A stretch of DNA of 61,748 bases, taken from an uncultured Bacteroidales bacterium (GTDB taxonomy: Bacteria > Bacteroidota > Bacteroidia > Bacteroidales > FEN-979). The stretch is from assembly GCA_903945175.1 (NCBI GenBank), contig CAJAUM010000062.1, forward strand, positions 1 through 61,748. The letters run 5' to 3'. Under the pieces are notes generated by a model. It saw only the letters and a program-made list of their open reading frames with translations. It did not search any database and was not told the origin of the DNA. Position numbers and translations under genes: made by a program. Positions 25,316 to 33,700 of this stretch are shown here, in pieces (positions within the stretch are counted from its first letter, which is position 1; each line of letters starts with the position of its first letter).

Positions 25316-27793
25316 TTATTTACTTTTCAATTCAACAAGAAGGGTCTGCTCCTTTTTGTGGTGGTGGATGTACCTGCACACGACACGCTGACCGTCACGA
25401 ACCATGTTAACAACTTCCCCATCGAGTGCTGCAGATTTGAGGTTCTGCGCATCTTCACCTTCGAACACGATCTCGCCGGCCAGGTCACGGTCGCCGGAGA
25501 GGGTAATCTTCAAACAACCGTCAGAAAATTCAATCCCCAATAAATCAGAGGTGCTGTGCAGGATCTTGAGTCCGCCGGAAACCTGCAGGCACAGCGGGGT
25601 TAACACACCGTACAACGGCGGCCATACGATCTCCTCCTGCATAGAGGGAATCGTAATGGCTTCGCCACTTTCGGGATGGGTGTATGGAATCGTGATGTTT
25701 TCGCCACTTTCGGGATGGGTGTAGGTCACTTTACCGGTTTGCTCTTCGTTGTAGTAATTGCCGATGAAAAGCATGCCTGACCCGTCGCTTGTGAAACGCT
25801 CCCTTACAGCAATCCAATCGCTGCCGGCTGATGCCTGCCTGAGTTTCGCACCCGATCTCTCCAGAATGGTCTCATACACCGGTTTGTGTCCTTCGGTGTC
25901 GAACCCGATCCATGTGCCCAGGTGAATCACCGATCCGCTCCCAAGGGTTTTTGCGAATCCGCAAGGGGTGCCATACAGCGTGCGGGCAATCACCTCCGCC
26001 CCGGCGAGCGACTCTTCAGAATAGGTAACCAGCGGATTGGCACACTTGATATCTTTCAGATCATATATATCGATCAGTGGAGAATCAATGATTTCATTTC
26101 CGGATGGGGATATGGATAAGGCGTCACGAATAAGGGTGCATGGCTTTTGCGACATTTCACGATCGGGCAGGTATGGAAAAATAACACAATTGCCGCCGGC
26201 TTTGGTATAATCAACGATGGTTTGCTGATCGCGGCCATTCATCTCGTCGGTGCAGAAGGCCCAGACTTGTTTATATGTTTTCAATGTATCCGCAGAAGCT
26301 TTGCTCAGGTCGATCATGTCATAATCAATATTCAGCACCTGGAGCGCTTTCAGCAATCCGTCGAAATATGCAGGCCGGCGGATGGCAGAAGGTGTGAACA
26401 TCAATTCAATTGCCCCGTCAACCGGTCGTTCCAGCTCCGTTGCATAATAGGGCGGATAGAACAGGACACACACCTCCGCTTTGCGTTTTGCATTTACGAT
26501 CAGACTTTCGGAGGTTCTGATGACCCTATTCATCCGTTTGACAAGGGGGAAAGCACTGGTGCGCTCCCCTTCAGCCGTAAGCGGGTTGAACCAGTAAAAG
26601 GTTTCCCCGGAATAGCCCTTGCGGCGCGGGTTGCGACCCTGCGAGAACATGTAGTAGTTCCAGCCGGTAAGGCCGTTGGCTACGCTGGCCTTATAGAAGA
26701 GTTCCATCTCCCGTGGATTCGTCACCACGTGATATTCACGGGAGCCGCACTGGAATTCAGCTGCAAAAAGCGGCTTGTTCCCCTGCATGGCATGGGTTAT
26801 GTCATTGATGATCCGGTCGTCGTGCAAATTACGGTACGAAAGGAATTCCGGAATATGGTCGACGCCGAACATGATCTCACTTTTATCCCCAAAAAGATCA
26901 TCATACATGGTGATGTTGACCGGAAATTCATAGCCGTTTCCATAGATCCATCCGGGGAGGTTATGATAGAGCGGAACGGTTACCCCCCTTTCCCTGGCCT
27001 TGGCGGTGAGCAATCGCAGGTAGTCGCCGTAATAGCTTCTCCAGAAACAGTGCCATTCATAATCACGGCCACGGTCGGCCCTGGATGCATAGGGAAGTCT
27101 GCCGTCGGGGGGTAATTCCACCTGGTCAAAACCACGGAAATTTGTTCCCCACAAGCTGTTTACCTCTGCAATCGTTGTGAATTTACGCATGAGGCAGGCA
27201 ATGAAGTGATCCTTTACCGCATTGCTGTAATCGGCCTGCCTGGCAAGCCAGGAAAATACGCCGATTTCATTGCATATCTGCATCATGATGATGGGACCGC
27301 CTGCTGATATTTCGTGTGCCCTGATGAACGGCATAACCTGATCGTACCAAAGGGTTACCTTTTCCAGGTATTTCTGATTAAACAGGCTCACGCCGTCACT
27401 CGGCACTATTTCGCCTTTGCTGTTGCGCATTTTGACCTCTTCACGATGCCGATCCATAAACCAGTCGGGCAGTCCGGCCCCCCGGAACTCGGCCAGAATA
27501 AATGGTCCCGGTTTCAGGATGCAATGTAATCCCAGAGCCTGGCATCGCTGGAGCCACCCCTTCAGATCGCGTTCGGGGCAGGATGAGCCGTCAAAATCAA
27601 ACTTCCCCTCCTCCGGTTCGTGCCATGCCCATGGAACGTAGGCGCTAATGGTTGTCAACCCGGCTTCTTTGGCTGCTTCCAGGTGTTTGTCCCACAGTTC
27701 GCGCTTTATCCTGAAATAATGAATCTCCCCCGACAGGAGAAAAACCTTTTTGTCGTCAAGATAAAAGTTATCGTCTTTAATACTGAATTTCAT
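25316..27793 (-). CDS. GH35-like beta-glycosidase
   Basis: 825 aa with no signal peptide, so cytosolic. The N-terminal TIM barrel (about 1-400) has GH35 features: LLSGEIHYFRIKRELW, ISAYVPWAWHEPEEGKFDF and LKPGPFI. Likely acid/base Glu176 is in QICNEIG and likely nucleophile Glu346 in FAAEFQCG. A Rossmann-like domain (about 455-640, glutaminase-amidotransferase-like as in GH42) and C-terminal beta domains follow. The C-terminal part contains a 13-residue tandem duplication. The start codon is part of a 7-bp tandem array shared with the transporter 3' end. Between a GPH transporter and a GH94 phosphorylase it should trim imported glucosides or galactosides; the exact linkage is unknown. Confidence 0.82.
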   Translation of the reverse strand: MKFSIKDDNFYLDDKKVFLLSGEIHYFRIKRELWDKHLEAAKEAGLTTISAYVPWAWHEPEEGKFDFDGSSCPERDLKGWLQRCQALGLHCILKPGPFILAEFRGAGLPDWFMDRHREEVKMRNSKGEIVPSDGVSLFNQKYLEKVTLWYDQVMPFIRAHEISAGGPIIMMQICNEIGVFSWLARQADYSNAVKDHFIACLMRKFTTIAEVNSLWGTNFRGFDQVELPPDGRLPYASRADRGRDYEWHCFWRSYYGDYLRLLTAKARERGVTVPLYHNLPGWIYGNGYEFPVNITMYDDLFGDKSEIMFGVDHIPEFLSYRNLHDDRIINDITHAMQGNKPLFAAEFQCGSREYHVVTNPREMELFYKASVANGLTGWNYYMFSQGRNPRRKGYSGETFYWFNPLTAEGERTSAFPLVKRMNRVIRTSESLIVNAKRKAEVCVLFYPPYYATELERPVDGAIELMFTPSAIRRPAYFDGLLKALQVLNIDYDMIDLSKASADTLKTYKQVWAFCTDEMNGRDQQTIVDYTKAGGNCVIFPYLPDREMSQKPCTLIRDALSISPSGNEIIDSPLIDIYDLKDIKCANPLVTYSEESLAGAEVIARTLYGTPCGFAKTLGSGSVIHLGTWIGFDTEGHKPVYETILERSGAKLRQASAGSDWIAVRERFTSDGSGMLFIGNYYNEEQTGKVTYTHPESGENITIPYTHPESGEAITIPSMQEEIVWPPLYGVLTPLCLQVSGGLKILHSTSDLLGIEFSDGCLKITLSGDRDLAGEIVFEGEDAQNLKSAALDGEVVNMVRDGQRVVCRYIHHHKKEQTLLVELKSK
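25647..25724 (-). repeat. 39-bp in-frame tandem duplication in the GH35-like gene
   Basis: Copies 25647-25685 and 25686-25724 differ at only four positions and encode the 13-residue units YTHPESGENITIP and YTHPESGEAITIP. The unit is a multiple of three, so the frame is kept. The near identity indicates a recent duplication. Confidence 0.9.
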
Positions 27794-27860
27794 TGGTCAT
27801 TGGTCATTGGTCATTGGTCATTGGTCATTGGTCATTGGTCATTGGTCTTTGGTCATTGGT
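27791..27860. repeat. Short tandem array, ten 7-bp units (CATTGGT), transporter/GH35 junction
   Basis: Ten consecutive units of CATTGGT, only the ninth (CTTTGGT) deviating. On the coding strand each unit contains both ATG and TGA. The transporter stop codon (27825-27827) and the GH35-like start codon (27791-27793) both lie inside the array. Unit length 7 makes the frame rotate with each copy. Confidence 0.97.
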
Positions 27861-29939
27861 CACGTTTCTTTGCCTGAGCAAATCCTTAATCTCGTGGCTT
27901 CGTTTCTCTGTCAGCGAGTACTTCAGAACAAAGAAGATTGAAAAAAGGCTCAACAGCAAGGGCAATCCGATTTCAACTACACGCATCATTAAAAGTGTAT
28001 AAGGAGTTTGCTGGGTGAGCGGCATGATGCTGTTTTCGATGGATCCAAGTTCTTTATCCAGAAAATCCGGTGACATTGTCATATTCAGGTTTGCAATCCG
28101 TTCATTCACCCCGGTTACCTCCCCGATAAGCTTTTGATAGTGCTCCCTGCTGTTTTTGGTTTCCCGGGATCTATTTTCCAGGCGCGACATGAGTTCAAAA
28201 GAATTCATCCTTGCTTTTACAATCTTCGTATGAAGTGTAAGGGTGATCGCTCCTTTGATGATGCTGTCAATACCTGAAGGCTGGGTCTCAGACTTTGCTT
28301 GTTCAAGTCGCGACTGCAACTGTTCCAGTTCCGCCAGGGTAGTTTGAGTCGTTGACGAAGCGTTTAACAGGGCATCTTTCTTCTGCTTTGGATAATCAGG
28401 AAGGCTTATGTTTGTCTCGTCCTGGTTCTTCAGAGTCTCTTTTCCAAGATATGTCAAATATTCTTTTGCTTCCGTGATTGCTTCAGCGGTTTGAGTTTTT
28501 GTGTTTTCAACCCACTCCCTGTTGGCGGTGGCAATACCCTTATAGCCTTCCCAGTACTGAACCTTACTGCGCATTTCCCGAACACTTCCTTGTATCTTAT
28601 CGACTTTTGTTACCTGGGTTTCGTCGAACATGGTAAAAACAATCAACGCACCTGCGACAAAGCTGGCCAGGGCAGATCCCATTTTGATGAACCACCAGAA
28701 TACGGAATAATAACTGCCCTCTACCCGATAGCCGGTCTTTAACTCTTCTTCGTCACAGATATCGCCCACCATGGAGGATCCCAGGGTAAAGAAAAACAGC
28801 ATTCCGGCAGAAAGCAGAAATGTTGGGATGATGATCAGGTAGGGATATGAAGGGTTATAGCATACAATTTTAGATAGTTGCGCAAGGCACATGAGTAAAA
28901 TAGCAATGGTGAGTGTGTTTCTTTTCCCCAGTTTCGGACTGATCCAGTTGAGGGGGAATACCGCCAGTACCCCGGTGATGGCCCATATTGTGCCGTTGAT
29001 TGCAAGCATGTAAGCTCCGGCAACTTTATCTCCCCCGAAAACATAAAAAATAGGAATGTATGACCCGAGCAGCTGGACAAAAGCAAAGCCCATGTTCAAC
29101 GTGAAAATTGTCAGCGTCAACATGATAAAATTTCTGTTGCTGGCAGTACGTTTCATGTCTTTCCAGAAGGGTGTTTTTTCATGCTTGGCAGCTTTTACAA
29201 AACCCGGCTCACGCAATTTGAAAAACCACCAGAACGAAAGCGGGATCAGGAAGGCAGCGATCATGAGGGAAACGTAGCGCATCCCGTCAGCCTCATTTCC
29301 TCCGGGACCTTTGAAAATTTCCATGCTGGCGAGGACCAAAAGCCAGGGTGTGCTCATCGCAAAAAGATTGCCGACAAAACTCTTGGCGCTGAACAGGCGG
29401 GTACGTTCGTGGTAATCGGTGGTCATCTCCATTCCAAGAGCGCCGTGAGGGATCTCGAAAAGATTAACGGCAGTAAAAAACAGCAGCAGGGAAAAAAGAA
29501 TATAGCCAAGCTGAAACCATTGGAAGCCCGCATCCGACGGGAACCAGGTGCGCACCATGTCGCCCTTTGGGATCCACCAGATGACGACAAAAAATACAGC
29601 CACGAGTAATCCGCCAATCAGCAGATAGGGGCGCCGGCGTCCCCAGCGGGTCCGGGTATTATCGGAAAGATGACCGATAAAGGGATCAGAGAGGGCATCC
29701 CACAAACGGGGGACGATGAGAATGGCTCCAAGCCAGAATGCGCTCAGCCCGAGACTTATATTGCCCATTAGGCCCACGAGTATTCCGGCTATGTTGAAAA
29801 GGGCAATGGGAATGATCCCCCCGGCCCCATAGGCAGCCAACTGTGTAAATCGAATCCGGTCTTCCGGTTTTGTGGCGTGATCCGTGCGTTTTTCCTGGTC
29901 TTTCATTTGGTTCCCAATTGATTTACGTGCTGCCTGCAC
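27825..29939 (-). CDS. GPH/MFS-type sugar transporter with ~200-residue insertion before the last membrane segment
   Basis: Inner-membrane sugar:cation symporter of the glycoside-pentoside-hexuronide type. Family motifs include LGAILIVPRLWDALSDPFIG, GHLSDNTRTRWGRRRPY and VGDICDEEELKTGYR. The usual length is about 450-500 aa; this one has 704. About 200 extra residues (roughly 440-644) rich in Glu, Lys and Gln with coiled-coil character (TLAELEQLQSRLEQAKSE) lie between the penultimate and final membrane helices. The true start may be the Met at codon 12 (29906, MKDQEKRTDHATKPED). The last residues (VTNDQRPMTNDQ) are encoded by the 7-bp tandem array. It is expected to import oligosaccharides released by the GH144-type protein. 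Confidence 0.85.
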   Translation of the reverse strand: MQAARKSIGNQMKDQEKRTDHATKPEDRIRFTQLAAYGAGGIIPIALFNIAGILVGLMGNISLGLSAFWLGAILIVPRLWDALSDPFIGHLSDNTRTRWGRRRPYLLIGGLLVAVFFVVIWWIPKGDMVRTWFPSDAGFQWFQLGYILFSLLLFFTAVNLFEIPHGALGMEMTTDYHERTRLFSAKSFVGNLFAMSTPWLLVLASMEIFKGPGGNEADGMRYVSLMIAAFLIPLSFWWFFKLREPGFVKAAKHEKTPFWKDMKRTASNRNFIMLTLTIFTLNMGFAFVQLLGSYIPIFYVFGGDKVAGAYMLAINGTIWAITGVLAVFPLNWISPKLGKRNTLTIAILLMCLAQLSKIVCYNPSYPYLIIIPTFLLSAGMLFFFTLGSSMVGDICDEEELKTGYRVEGSYYSVFWWFIKMGSALASFVAGALIVFTMFDETQVTKVDKIQGSVREMRSKVQYWEGYKGIATANREWVENTKTQTAEAITEAKEYLTYLGKETLKNQDETNISLPDYPKQKKDALLNASSTTQTTLAELEQLQSRLEQAKSETQPSGIDSIIKGAITLTLHTKIVKARMNSFELMSRLENRSRETKNSREHYQKLIGEVTGVNERIANLNMTMSPDFLDKELGSIENSIMPLTQQTPYTLLMMRVVEIGLPLLLSLFSIFFVLKYSLTEKRSHEIKDLLRQRNVTNDQRPMTNDQ

Positions 29940-29961
29940 TTTTTTATTTGTGACAAGTATA

Positions 29962-30783
29962 TTACTTTAGTTTTCTTAAAGTTTTGTTACCAAGTAACGA
30001 TTTCATTTGATTAATGGCAATTTTATTGAGTTGCAACAATCTTTCGCTTTGTGATAATCCCTGATGAATCAACACAGCATTGATACTTTCCATATTTGAA
30101 AGGACAACCAGTTGTTCGATAGTTGCCATATCCCTGATGTTCCCCTCTGCATCCGGATTTTCGTTTCTCCAATCCATTGCCGTTTTCCCAAATAAAGCCA
30201 TATTCAGCATATCCGCTTCATTGGCATATACAAACGATATTTGATTTTTAGTAAGTTCTACAGGAATGAGTTTTTCCTTAATGGCATCGGTATGAATATG
30301 ATAATTTACTTTGGCAAGGGTTCGTTGTAGGTTCCAATCTAATTTCAGGCGGTCGTTTTCATCCTCTTTAAGGCGTTGAAATTCTTTGATTATATATAAT
30401 TTGAATTCTATGGAAATCCATGAAGCAAACTCAAAAGCTATATCCTTGTGGGCAAAAGTACCCCCATAACGCCCAGATTTAGAAATAATGCCAATGGCAT
30501 TTGTTGCTTCTATCCATTTTTTTGGTGTTAATACAAAACTGTTAAGGCCAGCTTGTTTTCTAAACCCCTCGAATTCGAGGGGTTTAAAATTTGGGTTGTA
30601 CATCAACTCCCAAAAACCTAATAATTCAACCGTGTTTCGGTTTCGGAGCCAATTTTGAATAATAGAATCTGTATTACTTACATCTTTATGACGTGCAATG
30701 TCAGTAAGGGAAAAAAAATCTTCTTTTTCTAGCTTTAAAAGAACTATTTCAATTCCATTCACATTTATTTTTTGATTTTTCAT
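29962..30783 (-). CDS. KilA-N domain protein
   Basis: 273 aa from the ATG at 30783; a TTG start at 30801 would overlap the upstream stop and is less likely. KilA-N domains are DNA-binding modules of phage and mobile-element proteins. Family segments seen are FSLTDIARHKD, IIQNWLRNRNTVELLGFWE, GLNSFVLTPKKWIEATNAIGI and SKSGRYGGTFAHKDIAFEFASWIS. Residues about 150-270 are helical and lack a recognised domain. It sits 14 bp after the GH144-containing gene and 22 bp before the transporter, so it is embedded in a sugar operon. It is more AT-rich than its neighbours, which suggests acquisition. No function in sugar use is known. Confidence 0.88.
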   Translation of the reverse strand: MKNQKINVNGIEIVLLKLEKEDFFSLTDIARHKDVSNTDSIIQNWLRNRNTVELLGFWELMYNPNFKPLEFEGFRKQAGLNSFVLTPKKWIEATNAIGIISKSGRYGGTFAHKDIAFEFASWISIEFKLYIIKEFQRLKEDENDRLKLDWNLQRTLAKVNYHIHTDAIKEKLIPVELTKNQISFVYANEADMLNMALFGKTAMDWRNENPDAEGNIRDMATIEQLVVLSNMESINAVLIHQGLSQSERLLQLNKIAINQMKSLLGNKTLRKLK

Positions 30784-30797
30784 AAATTCAATAGCCT

Positions 30798-33700
30798 TCA
30801 ATAATAAATGACTACCTCTGCCGGCATCACGTTAACTGATATTTCCTTGTCATTGAAATCTTTGCTCTCAATGCCATTTACGGTTACTTTTAACGGAGGT
30901 TTCGATCCGTTAAAGTTCCTGATTTTGATCCCGTTGGCCGGAAGTGTTACATCACCGGAAATTGAAAAATGATAGTTGTTGCCCTCCTTTTTTATGGCGT
31001 AGGATATTTCACCATAATAGGTAGGCAGATGTTCGACAGACATTCCTGCAGGCGAATCAATCCAGTCCTGGTATAACGCAGCGGCCAGAACGAGCGATTG
31101 ATCATACTCATTTTCGTACACGAACATGGCGCGGATCGCATTGATAAAATCGCTGCCGACCCAGGTATGGGGCATATCCCCGATATAACGCGGAATGCGG
31201 TAATCTTTCCAGACCACTTCAGCCCAGTGATTCCATCCCTGCGGACGCTGATCATCGAGGAAAAATTTGATCAGCTCGTGCGCTCTGTCAGGCTGATCCA
31301 AAATGATATAGGAGCCGATCAATCGGTTTTCATAGGGTGTGTAGTTCATCCAGTTAAGTTTCCCGTCTCTCCTGTTTTTGAAAAATTCATAGTACTTTTC
31401 AAAGGTGTTGTACACCTGCGGCCTGGGTAGGTTGTTCAGTTCGTTGCAGGGTGTCAGGGCGATGGTGGTGGATGTTGCATCAAAATCACCCAGCTCGACG
31501 CAGCCGGGGATGTAGTTTATTTTCCGCGTTTTCATCGCAAGCTGAAGCGAGTTGTAGAGATTTTCCTTAAAGGTGTCGCGCACCTTTGCTATTCGTTCAT
31601 AGGCCTCTTTTTCACCAAGGATCTTCTGGATCTCGGCGGCATCTTTCAACCCCTTCATGGTAAAGAAGTTGTCCCAGTAGGAGTGCATCGGTTTAGCGGA
31701 ATAGCCTTCGTGGCTGATCGATTCCGTAACCAGTCCGTAGTAGGCGCGTACACTGTCATTCCCGTTTTTAAAATGGGCCGTTGATCTTTCTGCAATCAGC
31801 GATTCGAGGTATTCAACCGCTTTTAAAACATTCCTGTTTTTTGATCTGAGGAAGATTGTATCCTTCGTGAAGTTAAAATATTCGCGGATCAGGTAGATCA
31901 TCTCCCCGTGGCTGTCGTGTTCGGGAACCGGGTCGGGTCCCCTTAAATCAACCACGCAGGGGGCTTTGCCGTTTTCGTATTGATAACTGGTATACCATTC
32001 GATAAACTCTTTCACCTCCTGCACGATGCCCGATTTCAGCAGGGCGGATGAAGTCAGGGCGCCGTCGCGGATCCAGCTTCGTTCGTACGAACGCGAACCG
32101 GGCTGAATGCCTGCTTTATCCCTGTTGATCAGGATGTAGGCGAGATTTGATTTATAGGTATTTACAATCCTGTTGGCCGATGCAGGCAGGTTGAATTTGA
32201 TATGCCCTGTTTTCGATTTCCAGAATTCCGTTGCTTTATCGACCTCCTGCGTGACATTTTCAGTGACTGGATTTTCGGCCGTTAATTTTTCAGGATAAAA
32301 CGGAACTACCGCGAAGAATTCAGTACGTTCACCCGGGTTCAGGTGAAACCTATATTTGATCAGTCCACTTGCCAGGCCGCTTTGATCTAATGCAGATTTA
32401 TTTTGAGGAATATTTCCGCTACGAATAAAGTCCACTATGTTTCCATCATCAAAGGTACCGGCCGTGAAGAAATCCGGCTTTTTCTGAAACAGCACGACTT
32501 TGTCATCCACTACCACAACAGGGCCATCTTCTTTGATGGCATGAATTTTACCTGCGCCGCCGGTCAGGTTCAGGAACTGATAGTATGGATTAACCTGGTA
32601 CGGGCGGACCAGAAGATAAAACTCAAAATCTTTCGGCTCTCCCGAAAGGTTCGCAAATGCATAGCTGATATCCAGCCTGGAATTTTTATTTGCCTCGCCG
32701 CTTGCCGTCACGCCTGTCGAAAATTTCAGATCCTGACAATGCCAGGTCACCGACGGAACAAAGTTAAATTCGCTTTTATCTTCAGATAGTCCCATCGATT
32801 GAACGGATTTGACATTGCTCCAGTTATACAGCGAATCGCCTATCCTGATCATCGGCTCAATCGAAAATCGGGCCTTTTCCGCCTCAACCAGGCCATCTTC
32901 ATTGATCAGGGCCTCCTTCACATCATTGTTGACCCCGGTGATGGTCCAGTAGGATGCCTGTTCAAGAAAGTACCTCGGGTAATTTCCAACCGGTGAATTT
33001 TTAGCAGTATAGATCAAAAAATCATTCAGAGAAAGGGAGCTTTTAATATCCAAAAATTTCAACTCCCCTATGCCGAAGCCTTTATCAGAAGCGCTTTGTG
33101 CAAGATCAATCTTTACAAACCTGGCCTCCGCTTCGGGCAGCCTGATAAAACTGACCTCTCCCCGATTTGACTGAACGGAATAGACCTTCTCCCAACGCTG
33201 TCCATCCTCCGACAGGAGCACATCAAAATTTTTCGCATAATGACCCTTCAGCCAGTTGATTTGTAAGCCGCCGAACTCCCTCCGGGTTGTAAAGTCAATG
33301 ATCACCTGCTGATCCTTTACCTCCCTGCTCTGCCAGTATGATACATTCGAATGATCGACCATGAATTCCGGCGAATGACTTTGTACAGATGACGAAGCGG
33401 TGACAGATGGCACAGGGTAGGATTGTGTTTCGGGCTGAAGCGGTTCAAACTTCAGATCGTCAAGCCAGATGGTTCCCTTGCCGCCGACAAACGATGCAAT
33501 GGTGAATTCAATCCGGTCGACCCGCGTTAAACTTTGATCAGTCGTCGGCCCCCAGGCGAAATTGATATGCCGTTTCTTAATGCGGATCTTTTTCCATTCT
33601 GTTGGAAAATCATAATTGCGGTTATTCACCCACCAAACATTGTTTCCGGTGCTGTCAATGAATTTTATCTCGAAATTATTGGCCGGTGATTCGGCTTTGA

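Noticed and set aside
27793-28002. Plus-strand frame reading as repeated VIGHWSL
   Set aside because: It is only a translation of the 7-bp tandem array antisense to the transporter end.
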